A stretch of DNA of 64,000 nt from Lunularia cruciata. Its lineage: Eukaryota > Streptophyta > Marchantiopsida > Lunulariales > Lunulariaceae. Position numbers and translations under genes: made by a program. Under the pieces are notes generated by a model. The model was not told the origin of the DNA. It ran no database searches and was given only the letters and a program-made list of their open reading frames with translations. Location of the stretch: positions 38,235,034-38,299,033 of the forward strand of contig OX419762.1 of NCBI GenBank assembly GCA_948567375.1, given 5' to 3'. Below, piece after piece: positions 44,809 to 56,018 of this stretch (the stretch's first letter is position 1; each line of letters opens with the position of its first letter).

Positions 44809-46200
44809 ATCTAGCTCAAGTGAAGGCTCATGTGGCTTAACTTGGACCGAGACTACTAAGTATTGCTCGCTAGACCCATACCCGCAGTGAGATGCAGACC
44901 CAGACCAATGCCACCCCTGTGATAGATACCACCTACATGTTACTTCATAGTGTGGAGACTCAAGGGACTCAAACTAAGTTTAGAAAGAAGCTTTGTCTAT
45001 CAAGAGATTATATTCCACACATTCTCTTCTTAGGCTTCCTACGGAAGAAGATTATTGTTGTGGATGTTACTTGGTTGGCATCATTATGGGTTCATGGTAG
45101 CATCGGTTTCCATGCATGGGAGAGCTTAACAACTAGGCCTGGTTGGTGCACTCACACATAGTCAAGGTATGTAGGGTGGGTTGCATCTCATGGTGTTTGC
45201 CATTTCATCTAGTTTTATTTGCTATGCTTTGAGGTATCTTGTAGATAGATCTTACTTTGGATAGAGTGGAGTGGTTGCTATGAGGCATGTGGTAGTGGTC
45301 GGGAACTCCTGGAGGGAGTTTACACCTGGGCTTACCTCATGGCATGTTTGTGTTTTGTGGATGTCCAACAAGATGATGAGTTCAAAGGACTTAGAGTTAG
45401 ATCATATGAGCATCTCACTTCATTAGGTGTACCTCTTCATGATCTTTTGATCATGGACAGCTATGCACTCTCTTATTATAGGAACCATCCACATTGTGCT
45501 ATCCATCCTACCCACTTCCGTCCTTATAGTGTCATCAACACATGGTCATTTGATACTTTCATGAGTGCTTTGGACAGATTTGTCCATGATGATAGGCATA
45601 TTGTTAGTTAGGCAGAAGAGGAGTGGACATCCAATGATCGAGTTCTTATAGTAGTGACCCACATTCTCTTCTTGCTAGCATTATCAAGCACCAAGACTTA
45701 GATGAGAGCAAGTGGCCCCTTTGGTGGTCATTGAGTCCATTTAGGATTCAACATCATGTATACCGTCATAGACTTGAGGACACAATAGCAACACTTAGAC
45801 ACCATGTTACATCTCCCTCATCTTCTTCACCTCCTTCTCCTTTAGCATAATGACATGTTTTAGTAGCTCTACATTTATATACATCTTATGTACATTTAAA
45901 ACATTTATACACGTCTTTTGTATTGCTAGTTTTCTCAAAATTTTATCGCCTGTTTGTAATTTCTCCTTTGAAATATTGGCTTATTTCTTCAGGAGATTTT
46001 CTTGCTTGTAGGAGACTTATTTTAATTTCATGAGTGCATTTTGACTGTAAACTCTTCTCCTTGAATTTGTATTTTTTGCCCTAGCTTTTATTTTATCTAC
46101 ACTCAATTTCTTCTCAATTTCAATTTTCATCTCCTTTATCTCTAATCTAACACGCTTGGTTTCCATTTTCATTAATTTTTTATCTCTTTTCCTCATGTTG
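44809..46200 (+). pseudogene. Unidentified coding relic
   Basis: Two plus-strand frames (44892-45161 and 45339-45611) look protein-like: LFLGFLRKKIIVVDVTWLAS and YEHLTSLGVPLHDLLIMDSY followed by ALSYYRNHPHCAIHPTHF. I cannot assign a family. The distal part (45850-46200) is AT-rich with no gene. Confidence 0.35.
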
Positions 46201-48060
46201 GTGGCTTCTAGTTCAAGTAGTTATAACATCTCCCTGGATTCTATAATATCTACCTTCAACATAGTAATTTTTGCTAAATCTTGAGAGAATGGCATCCTTG
46301 ATGACATCCAAGATACCTTACTTGATGATCCACCTTTTCTCCTCTTTGGGTCACATTCTCCTTCTTGGTCAAGGAAAGCGCACTTGGACCCATCTCTTGT
46401 AGAAGTTAAAGAAGGTAGTGTAACAAAAGGTGAGTCCTCCATTGGTGCAACATATGATGACTCATCCTTGGGTGATCGGATTCCATTGTCCATGTAAACA
46501 CCAGGTATACTTTCCACCCCTTAGGTACTTGGGACAAATTGGGAACACGAGTCCCACCTTTGGGGGAGATGGGAATTGAGAGCACTCCTTCTCTACACCT
46601 TCATGGACCTCCTCCATGCCAACCTCACTCAAATTGGGATTTAAATCTCCCAAACTTACCATAGTAGGTGGACTATTGTTTGCTCGGTTCCCAAACATGG
46701 CTTCCATTCTAGCAAAATACGTGTACATTCCATTCAATTTATTTTTTATAGTTCTACACCCTTTGCCATATTCCTTCTTTGTGAGACCTTCTCCTATAGA
46801 CTTGTTCTTAAGCTCTTGAATTTCTTTGTATTATTTCATGTACCTCAACCATTTCTTGTAAAGCCGATCACTTGTCATAGAAGTGGGAAATCCTTACCTC
46901 TCCTAGATCAAAAATGTTGCCATGAAACTAAAAGCTGTCAATTTTTGAATGAGCTTTTTGCAATTCACACCATGAATTTGTGCAAAATGCTCGGGGTCCT
47001 CCAATAATCTAGGATTTGGTCATAATGGTGCATTGCCATGCAAAACTTTTCATCCTCTTTGGTTTTGTCGAGCACAGTAGAAGCAATCCTCAACAATTCT
47101 CCAAATTTCCCTAATGGTTGTTCAAGTTGCGAATCCAAAAGTGAGTCTATAGGTTTTGGCTCTACATCCAAAAGTGAGCCTCTTACAATGTAACAAGGTA
47201 CTTGATCTCCCATTGTTAAATTTTTGCTGCCCTTTTGGAGTATAATTCCTTGATCCCTCATCTTCCTTGATCCCTCATCCCTCACCCTAATTTCTTGGTT
47301 GCCATGGGGCGGCAAAGATCATTTTCCATAACTCGCAATTATGTTTTGCCACGCTAATCTATGGAAATGAACCACCACACCAATGTGAAACTACTAAACC
47401 GCCATTTAGTTGACTAGCAGAAGGAACATTTGCACTTGGGATGGTGAATTTGAGTTGAGAATTTGAATAGTTGAGAACTTGCATTTTGGATCTGCCTAAA
47501 ACTTCATAAATCCCACTCCAAGACCAACTCACCAACCACGAGGCATCCTCTTAACCCCGGGGCATCCTTTTAAGAAACCACTTCCTCTCTTTTGACAATC
47601 ATTATTTTGATACGGCATTCCTAAATCTCTTTAACCTAAGGCCTGATTCTTATAAATGGACGCAACTTGGACGAAATACCCCATCAGTGAATTTATTTAA
47701 TGTTCATTTATTACCGTTCATTTATTACCATCTCATCTCGCTACCAAGTTCACTAAAATAGTTAATAAGTTTGTTATTTATCCCTTTAACATCCATCATC
47801 TCTATTTCTGAAACCCTCTATTCTATAAGCCTCTCTCTCTCTATATATATATTGGGCCACATGATTCGCTACCGAGTTCACTAAAATAGTTACTAAGTTT
47901 GTTATTTATCCCTTTAACATCCATCAGCTTTATTTCACTAAAATAGTTACTAAGTTCGTTATTTATCCCTTTAACATCCATCAGCTTTATTTCGGAACCC
48001 CCTATTCTATAAGCTTTTCTCTTTCCATATATATGGGGGGCCTCATGTTTCAGATATTTA
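46201..48060 (-). mobile_element. DNA-transposon-like element with ORF relic
   Basis: Minus-strand frames at 47315-46965 (MPPHGNQEIRVRDEG, then KFGELLRIASTVLDKTKEDE) and 46737-46221 lead into a lysine/glutamate-rich coiled-coil-like end (near 46200-46080), a layout like a PIF/Harbinger ORF1, but no diagnostic domain is visible. The 5' part (47310-48020) recurs inverted at 53130-53700. Between 47738 and 48020 there are three diverged tandem copies of a roughly 100-bp unit (AAAATAGTTA-TAAGTT-GTTATTTATCCC). Confidence 0.4.
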
Positions 48061-49500
48061 TGGACATTTTGTAAATCCGTGAAATGTATATGGATTCCGA
48101 GAGAGAGAGGATTTGATTAGAAAATGAAACGCCTTTAAAATTTAAAATTATAGGGTTGGATAAAGCATGTCAAAATTATACTATACCTCTTCCAAATATA
48201 GATTATACGATACTCCAGGTTATCCCGGAACCAAAATAAACGACAGGACGCGTGTTCGATTTCCCTTTTATTCTTGTACAGCTTCGGTCTTTTATCCATA
48301 AAAACACAATTTGCTCCCCGGTTATATATATATGGAATCCATAAAACCCGGTTACGGATAGTTACAGGCATCCGTAAACCCAGATGTGAGACCCCAAACA
48401 CGAGTTCACTTCAGTTGTATAGCTCTCAAGGTAGTAAGAGAAGGCAGTGAGTTAGGCAGTTACTCCAGCGATGAGTGCACCAACGTCTGGCAATATCAGC
48501 AAGCTCCTTAACACAATTAAGCTGAAGCTCTCTACTTACCTCAGAGTAGCTCGCGGAATCAGTTTAAGAATCATTTACTAACTTCCGTCAATGCCGTAGT
48601 CTTCATGTATAATATTGAACAATGTCCTTTACTTGATACTCTCAATGGCCTTGAATGGTCGCATGACAAATAATAACCCTAAAGTTCCCATCCTTCTTGT
48701 TATCATGCGGGTCGCATTTTCTTCTTGTAAATGATAATGTGAAGGTCTTTCAAAAGTACAATATGCACACTGTCTACAGAAAGTACAATATGCAAAAACC
48801 TATCACTTGACGCGGTTGTTGTTTCAGCCTAACCCTGAGAAAGGGATGTGCTCCCCCCGTCTTGGTAACCGCGAAGGTATATCAATCATGAGCCCGAACT
48901 AGATCATTGGATGGGAACCGCTCAGAGGATGCAAATCTCTCACCTACTTCATAAACTCACGGGTATAGCCGCAGCACATGCTGAATGAGCGCTTCACTGT
49001 AAGTAGGCGCTCAAAAGAATTTCTTCTCCATCTTTACTAGACTTGGTCCTCACGGCCCGCGAATTCTGAGCTCCAAATGCACTAACAAACTGCACATAAA
49101 TGTACTCTCACTTCATCTCGCATATTCCGTCAAAATCAGTTCTTCACCCAACGCATTCTGCTCGCTGCTCTTGTCATTGATTCTCATGAAGCTGGGGATG
49201 AATTGTCTACCCTGCTATTTCATGGACTTCCACACTCTAATGGAAAAAAGAAGAAGAAGATGTGGATGCCTTCTTTGTGCTTTGTACATCTACTGATGGT
49301 GTGTGTTTGAGCTGTGAAAAACGAAGCGATGTGATCAAGTGATGACTTGGCTCCAAACCGCTAACGACTTGCGCGTCTCCACAGTCGGATGGTAAAGTAC
49401 AGAGTAAATAACCCTGACTTCAACAGCAGAGAGACTGAGGCAGGCAGACGTCAAAACAATGGAAATTGCCCTAAGTGAGCAGATATCTAGAGTACCGTGA
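48061..49500. other. Probably single-copy DNA downstream of the phosphate carrier gene
   Basis: No transposon match and no recognisable gene. The part next to 49500 is the 3' flank/UTR of the phosphate carrier gene on the minus strand. Confidence 0.5.
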
Positions 49501-50712
49501 TCAAGTATTCTTCGGTTCCTCGCCTTCTTCGTGAACTGCAGAACCACCTGTTGTGGGCAACCCGGCGAATACCTTGAAACTGTCATAGATGAGCCACTGA
49601 GCAGCTGTCAATGTTCCAATCATGAAGATTCGCAGCGGCAGCCCTCTGGTAAACAATGCCTTGGTTCCCATATCCTTGAACGCCTGTTTTATCGTGGCCC
49701 CTTGGGAGTTGTTTAAATACGATACCAAATTGTCAGCTGGGTGTGAGATGATCGCGCAAGCCACCCCTGCAATGTAACCGGCTGCGAAACTTACTCCGAG
49801 TTGGGTTCCCGCCGAGCATTTCTCCTTGGGCACAGTCAGCACACGCTTATACAACGCCTCCACAGTGCTCTCAAACGTAGCAAACTTCATCATTGTGTAA
49901 GGTATCTGCCTCACCCACAGTGGAACTATTCCCTTGTATAGACTCCCGATCCCTTCCTTTGCGAGAATTTTTGGAAGCCCATCCATCATCCCCTTGGCAA
50001 AACCTGGTTGAGTCTGCACCCTCACCTTGACAGCTTCAAAAGGGGACAGTCCTATATCGGCTAAGAATTCTGCAGAAGCTGAAGCACCAAGATACAACAG
50101 AGTTTTATACTTCTCTGCATTCTCTGCTCCCGCAGCTTCCGAATAGTAGTGTTTGAAAACCTCATAGAATCCGTATTTCCCAGCTCCTTGAACAGAGTAT
50201 CCCAAGAGAGTAGGCGCCCATCCCCTAAACAAGCCTCGAATTCCCTGCTCCGTCAGCGCTGTTCTGAAACCCCCACTGATGCTTTTATACTTCAAGGGAT
50301 CAATTTGCATATTGCATTTCACAACATCCACCGGAGTCATACTGCAGTGAGTTAATCCACAACATAACATGCCTCCCACTGCGCATGTCCAAAAATATTT
50401 GGAAGAGTAGAGTTCTATACCCATCCCGAACGGCTCATTGAACGAAGGTATCATGAAGTTGGATGCGTTACTTTTGTTGATAGTCTCTGTAGAAACTGTT
50501 TTCAGTTCCTCTCGAGCTAAACCCTCCGGTTTCCTGTGGAAAAGTGCCGAACGAGAATACTTGTACACACTTGAGTTTGGAACTCTAGCTAACTCTCTTG
50601 AGCTGGTCTCATTGGATCCAAACAGACTCACCCTTCCCGCATATTGTGGACTGTACAGATGATCTGGGAGAAATTTGTGACCACCTCGTCCTTCTGGATT
50701 TGAGAATGACAT
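49501..50712 (-). CDS. Mitochondrial phosphate carrier (PHT3/MPT type, SLC25)
   Basis: 403 codons, uninterrupted. It encodes an inner-membrane carrier that imports phosphate with protons into the matrix for ATP synthesis. Three mitochondrial-carrier repeats carry the P-x-D/E-x-x-K/R motifs: PVDVVK (127-132), SPFEAVKVR (223-231) and HPADNLVS (324-331, the atypical third motif of this family). GLFRGWAPTLLGYSVQGAGK and SLYKGIVPLWVRQIPYTMMK are characteristic phosphate-carrier blocks. The first ~100 residues are a long, poorly conserved N-terminus, probably a presequence. The start at 50712 is the first ATG of the frame. Plant homologues I recall are about 360-375 residues and contain introns; this one is intronless, so it may be a retrocopy, but the frame is intact. 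Confidence 0.95.
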   Translation of the reverse strand: MSFSNPEGRGGHKFLPDHLYSPQYAGRVSLFGSNETSSRELARVPNSSVYKYSRSALFHRKPEGLAREELKTVSTETINKSNASNFMIPSFNEPFGMGIELYSSKYFWTCAVGGMLCCGLTHCSMTPVDVVKCNMQIDPLKYKSISGGFRTALTEQGIRGLFRGWAPTLLGYSVQGAGKYGFYEVFKHYYSEAAGAENAEKYKTLLYLGASASAEFLADIGLSPFEAVKVRVQTQPGFAKGMMDGLPKILAKEGIGSLYKGIVPLWVRQIPYTMMKFATFESTVEALYKRVLTVPKEKCSAGTQLGVSFAAGYIAGVACAIISHPADNLVSYLNNSQGATIKQAFKDMGTKALFTRGLPLRIFMIGTLTAAQWLIYDSFKVFAGLPTTGGSAVHEEGEEPKNT

Positions 50713-51141
50713 CGTTCCTCAAGCAGCTACAGCAGCTTTTAGCTTCCGAGTTGCAAATAGTCCTCTCCCAGCCAACGATCTAGGGAGGATAAGACGCCGA
50801 GCCTTAGACAACTGCAATATGATGGAGAGTCTGAGAACCGACAGATCAAGGAGCACTCACATATTCGGGACGCATTCGCAATCAATGTTCCGAGTGCAGG
50901 ACCATTTAGGAGCAGTTCAGACTCAAGCCTGAACACTCTGCAGCAGCAGCAGCTCCTCTTTTCAGCATAGCTGGTAAACATGCAGGAAGTGTACAGCTAC
51001 CTTACATTTGGCAGCTCCTTACTGCAAGGCACAGTCTTGCGTGGCAGAATGCAATTCTCTCTCTTCTAGTCACCTGGTGAAGCAGGCCACCGAGTTCCAT
51101 CCACCTCGCGTCGACAGAGCAATGACTCGAAAACTAGGCAA
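50713..51141 (-). promoter_or_regulatory. 5' flank of the phosphate carrier gene
   Basis: Unique sequence upstream of the ATG. No clear TATA box. An 80-codon minus frame (50981-50739) lies here but has no domain and is likely leader or chance. Confidence 0.35.
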
Positions 51142-51291
51142 ACCTTTCCTTCCTACTTTATTGGAGGACTGATACCAACACAATGGGTAGTAACGAGAAA
51201 AAGGCAACACGTGTTCTCTAGGCGATTGTCGTTTTCAAGTTAGTAACCATTGTGTTGGTATCAGTCCTCCAATAAAGTAAAAAGGAAAGGT
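51142..51291. repeat. 150-bp hairpin (53-bp arms) with G-box in the loop
   Basis: The arm 51142-51194 pairs with 51239-51291 at 49 of 53 positions around a 44-nt loop. The uninterrupted core includes ATTGGAGGACTGATACCAAC. The loop carries the palindrome AACACGTGTT (51206-51215), which includes a CACGTG G-box. It lies about 430 bp upstream of the phosphate carrier ATG. It could be a foldback element or small-RNA precursor. Confidence 0.85.
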
Positions 51292-51299
51292 AAAAGGGA

Positions 51300-52760
51300 G
51301 CGAGAGATAAAAAAGGTAAAATGGGGTTAGGTTCTAATAGAGTCTATATGAGAAATTTGCCCTATTGCACCTAAGATAGTCAAGTTATGCAAGTCACATG
51401 GTCTACAAACAATTGGATCATATGAAGAAACATCACTTAGTGTGATTGTTCTCTTGTGGATGACACCATCTATTGTTCGATGTAGAACAATGGACACATA
51501 TTGTCTAAAATATGCTACAAAGTATGAGAGTGAGACTGCCATTTGGCGTCTAATATGATAAACTCTCGTGCACTCCTTTACAAATGTGTCGAATGACGTG
51601 TCCATCTCTCCACATAACTCCAAGGCTAGAGGAACAAAGAGGTGACCTTGCTGTATGCCCTTATACTTGGAGACCTTGCGACCAGTTGTTGCACTCGCTG
51701 CACATCTAGGAGGATGTGTAATCACTCCCTCCAAAACTGTATCCCGCGTAGGATCTATAACCACAACATCTGCTACTATCACTTGATCATCTCAGACCAA
51801 ATATAAATCTGCCCCAATATGTGTCGTATGCAAAGCATATGAATGCTCCCTCCAAGCCAAGTATCCACTCTCTCGTGCCATAGCAAACACTATGTCCCTA
51901 TAGCATCATGGGTAGCTATCCACTGTCCTCCAAAAGGTCCAAAAGGACACCGTGTCATATGAACCGCTGCTACATCTAATGTAGAACCACACTCATAAAT
52001 GAGTAATGAAGATGCAGATAGGTGAACCAAACCTAGACAAAACCTCATCACTATAGAGAAAGTAGCTAGTGCAAGTCGAAACGCCCTAATGCACAGTCAA
52101 GCTAGGATCCAAGAGTTGCACCCTTGCCAGAGCAAGAGCAAAGATGTGCTCTAGTAGCCTAAGGAATGGACAAGTCAACTAAGAGAGAATGTAGTGTATG
52201 CTCACACTATCGCTCCATCAAGGAAGACTGTAAACCTCTAGTCCAATCTAATGATAGTGAGGCAAAAGATGGAAAGTCCTCTCGTGCCCGTGGGGATAGA
52301 CTATATCTCATCTGTCGCAATAACATTTGGAGAGAATAGGACCTCTCCTCCACCTCTACCACGTAAGTCTCCAAAACCAGCCTATCAACAACCACAAAAT
52401 GAGAGGAAAGTAGGGGTGCCGAGAGAGCACAACTACCCAAAAATGCTATAAGTGTCATCTCCTCCATAGATAGCAAGCCAACTCCTCCATACAAGATTGG
52501 CAAAACCGTCTATCTACGTGCCAAATCCCTTTTCATACACTCAAAAGTCCAGGGTCTAATAATATCACCAAAGACTCCCATAATCCTCATATCAAAGGCT
52601 CTCAGACATGATATGAAGGACAAGGAAGAGGGAATTATGCATATGAGGTAAGTTGGTCTATGAGCAATACTAGAGGAGAGTATACTAAATTCCACCTATG
52701 GATCTCCTAGTAATGGAAGGTCATCCACATGGAGAACTCCCTTTGCAAGAGCAATGTCTA
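51300..52760 (-). pseudogene. LINE-like RT C-terminal region
   Basis: Read right to left: LPILYGGVGLLSMEEMTLIAF (52500, the end of an RT domain, usually LP---GGLGLRS), a cysteine/histidine segment C-FGGQWIATHDAI (about 51950-51890; typical form CPFGGQRIATHDAIRD), then ADVVVIDPTRDTVLEG and KYKGIQQGHLFVPLALELCG (51770-51600). The DV-V-DP-...-K-Y block resembles a PD-(D/E)xK-like nuclease end of some non-LTR elements; this is inference. It is broken by stops. A related fragment is at 28290-28600. Confidence 0.6.
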
Positions 52761-53129
52761 AGAAGCGTGTGAAAAAAATCCTCAGATCCTATTGGCACTC
52801 CAAGAACATGTAGTCCATATGTGTATGTGATACACCCCTTTTGAAGCTCAAAGTGAGGAGGGATACCTAAAGGGGATCATGCCCTGCACTTTGACACCTT
52901 GATTCTCAAGCCTACTAGATGCAGCTCGATAGTCAAGTGGTCAAAGGCCTGCATATTCTGATCTACGGGGCCCACAATGTGTGTATCATGGTTAGTAACT
53001 AGTTTAGCTCCTTTCAACAAATTAAGTAATGATCAGGATATGGAATCTAACATGTAAGCCACGAAACCAAATTAGGGAAGTTGTATCACAATTTGCTTTG
53101 AATATGCAGCTATAGAAATAGAAACTCAC
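52761..53129. other. Unassigned sequence upstream of the LINE-like relic
   Basis: No recognised domain. It may be further upstream RT sequence of the same element. Confidence 0.3.
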
Positions 53130-53720
53130 AACCGTCAACAACTTTGTTGACTAGCGGATTTCAGAAATAGTTTTGATGGATATCTACGGGATAAATAACA
53201 AACTTTGTAACTATTTTTACCTAACTCTATAAGGAGATGAGGTGCTAATAAATGAACGCTTCATAAAAAATTGTACAGTATATTACATGCAATTTTGCAT
53301 TCATTTATAAAATTCAGGCACTATATTATAGATGTTTAGGATTGCCATAGTGAAATAAATGACTGTCAAAAGAGATGATGTGGCTTCTTGCAAGAGTTGC
53401 CACATTTTTTGGTGGGTAATTCTTTGAGGGAGATTTATGAAATTTTTTGGCGGATCTAAAATGCCACTCTCAACTATTCAAATTCAAATTCACCATCTGC
53501 AAATGCAAATGTTGTGTGCAAATGCGAATATCAATAAACCAAACTTGTGGGTTTTGTAGTTTTTCATTGATGTGGTGGTTCATTTCCATAGATTAGTGCG
53601 GAAAGGGAGATAGCTCAAGTTATGGAAAATGATTTGCATCATCTTGCTGCAACTAAGAAATTAATTAAAGGTCAGGAATTTTACTCCAAAAAGGCAACAA
53701 AATTTTACCAAAACTTGATT
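53130..53720 (+). mobile_element. Inverted copy of the 47.3-48.0 kb element end
   Basis: It shares GATAAATAACAAACTT, TGTGGTGGTTCATTTCCATA followed by GATTAG, and AGTTATGGAAAATGAT with the reverse complement of 47310-48020, in the same order. The two copies therefore lie in opposite orientation either side of the phosphate carrier gene. Confidence 0.75.
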
Positions 53721-53729
53721 GCAATGCAT

Positions 53730-53895
53730 GCTCACATTTGGATGCAAAATCAATGGGTGCTATCAAGCAACTACCAGTAGCAACAAGTGACTACTAGCAG
53801 CAATGAGCATCTACGGGCGCCAACAAGCTTTGGGTGCCAATGAGTAGCTTTGGGCGCCATAGAGCGGCTATGGGCAGCTGAGAGCATAATATATG
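53730..53895. repeat. Degenerate short-period repeat, block 1
   Basis: Repeated variants of GCGCCAACAAGC, GCAACAAGTGAC and GGGCGCCATAGAGCGGC with an approximately 12-nt period. A matching block lies at 54955-55215. Confidence 0.6.
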
Positions 53896-54954
53896 TATCT
53901 AGTAGAATATTAGTAGATATCTCTCAAATAAAGGGAGCAAGGAATGAGGAAAGTGGGAGTGACTCAAAAAGTGCAATTTAGGGAACTTTGCAATGACAAG
54001 CCAAACACGAGCATAAGTCCCATTGGGATTAGGCTATACACAAGTTTTTCTTCTTTGTCAATGCGATGAATATATGTTGACACAACAAATATATTTCAAG
54101 AAAATGTAATGGGTTATAGCTTTATAGAGAAGGATTAAATCTCTATTTCTGAAAGCAATCGTCTACACTTTGACATTTTGTCTAATAATGGTCTATAGAT
54201 CTTTGAGTGTGTTTCGCTAGGACCAATCTTACGGAGATTGGAATTGCCCAATCTGGAGCTATAGGATTATAATAATATCATCCTCAAAATTTAAGTATTT
54301 GAACTATAGACCGCATGAAACACTAGCCAAACATTCTAGTTGGGGATTTTCACTCTCAATTTTTAAGTATGATATGGTGAGTTGTCTCATACTTTTCTCA
54401 TGTTGGTGCATAAGGTAAGCCATGATGCCTGCTGATTCTTGAACCAAGGAAAATGTATGTCTTTTGAGCTTTTGAATAACCATGACATCAAAGAACAAAA
54501 ATTGACATTGGACAACAAACATCTCGATGAGGATTGCTGACTTCAAGGAGGCTTCCACTTCCCTTGTCTATGCTTGCAATAGAGCTTCCCTTGATCATAT
54601 CAACTTTCTCCATACTCTATTTCCTTGAGCTTCCATAAGCCAAAGTATCTTTATGTGGAAATTTGATCTTTTCCACATCAGATGGATCTATCAAACGTGG
54701 ACTTGAACTTGTTGTGTAGCTCCTACCTCCTCTAGGTGAAGAAGTCTGATTTGGACTTGCTCCTTGCTTGTTCTCAAGCTGGCACCTAAAGCTTTCTTCA
54801 TACTGGAACGCTCCGGGAGAGTATTGGGATTCCAAGTGCTGGGGTTTTTGGCAGATCCTTGGTTTGTGTCTGATGTCATTATTTTGGAAAATCTTAGGCT
54901 TGCATTGCACTTTGTAGAACTTTTGCTGGATCTTCTTGAGGAAGCAGTTCCCTT
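53896..54954. other. Unassigned region between two minisatellite blocks
   Basis: Minus-strand frames at 54558-54304 and 54961-54617 have no recognised domain; the second is Q/S/P-rich. This may be the body of a transposon whose ends carry the short-period repeats. Confidence 0.35.
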
Positions 54955-55240
54955 GCAACAATCAGCTTTGGGTTGCAACAAGCGGTTATGAGCGCCAATG
55001 AGCTTTGGTTGCCAACAAGCGGCTACTGACGACTACGAGCAACTATGGGCAACTACGGGCAGCAATGAGTAGCAACAAGCAAAATCCCATTTAATTCTAA
55101 ATTAACACATTACTAACACATTACTAACACATTCTCAAGCGGTTACCAAATGGCAACGAGCAACTACCCACCGCAACAAGCGGCTATGAGCAACGACAAG
55201 CAAAATCTCATTTAATTGAGCGACAACCATATTCACCCTA
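54955..55240. repeat. Degenerate short-period repeat, block 2
   Basis: Variants of GCAACAAGCGGC, TATGAGCGCCAATGAGC and ACGGGCAGCAATGAG, interrupted by TTAACACATTACTAACACAT repeats (about 55104-55132). Confidence 0.65.
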
Positions 55241-55244
55241 AACT

Positions 55245-55450
55245 AGGCACTTTATTAACCCTAATATGTAATTAATATATTACTGTGTGACAACGGAAAA
55301 CTCCATATCCCTTATTTTCTACAGACCACCTCTTATGGAGTTTGCTAATGATAAGGAACTTGGCAAGAACTCCATAGTGGGACTCTTTCTTCCTCTGCCC
55401 CCACCCGTACCGATTTAGTCAATGCTTTGTAATAATCTATATGAAAATAT
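55245..55450 (+). repeat. Dispersed repeat, copy related to 28765-29015
   Basis: It matches the reverse complement of 28765-29015 over about 200 bp with high identity, so this is an unnamed repeat family present twice in the window. Confidence 0.7.
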
Positions 55451-55870
55451 ACATAACTTCGTAGAACTATTTTTGGAACCCCTACTGTTTAAGTTTTGCT
55501 TCTTCGACTTCCCACATGTCTTGTCGGATTGGAAAGTAGGCAGACGGGGACAACATTGCAAAGTGATTGACTCTATATTCGCCGACAATTTTAGCAAGGG
55601 TTACCATAGCCTCGAGAAACATATAGACCACCTTGGGTGAAGGAAACATTTCAATTTAGAGTTGGACTATATGAAAATTCTAGCTCATGAAAGGAAGAGA
55701 GTAGGTAGGCAATGATAAGTACTTGATACCATGTCAGCTTGTACGTGTATGATGTATGTCTCTCATATTCTCTAGTTTTCAACAAAGAGAAGAAAGTTGT
55801 GGATGATTCGAGCTATGTATATTAGACTCTTTGAATCAGATTCAAATTAACTTGAGGATATAGAGAAATG
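55451..55870. other. Unassigned intergenic DNA
   Basis: No recognisable gene or repeat in this stretch. Confidence 0.4.
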
Positions 55871-56018
55871 AGGACAGAAGCTGTTCGATGGACGGGAGAT
55901 CCAGAACTCATTGAGTGCGAATGAGGCGTTGAAAATGTATAGTTAGGACAGAAGCTGTTCGATGGACGGGAGATCCAGAACTCATTGAGTGCGAATGAGG
56001 CGTTGAAAATGTATAGTT
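55871..56018. repeat. Perfect 74-bp tandem duplication
   Basis: Units 55871-55944 and 55945-56018 are identical (start AGGACAGAAGCTGTTCGATG). No difference has accumulated, so it is recent, or an assembly duplication. Confidence 0.95.

Noticed and set aside
48028-48400. Possible third MITE with GGATTCC and TTTACGG motifs in inverted order
   Set aside because: The inverted match is too weak and the ends do not match the GGGGTTTCAA family; kept as unassigned DNA.
50739-50981. 80-codon frame upstream of the phosphate carrier
   Set aside because: No domain, cysteine run from a CAG repeat; most likely leader or chance.
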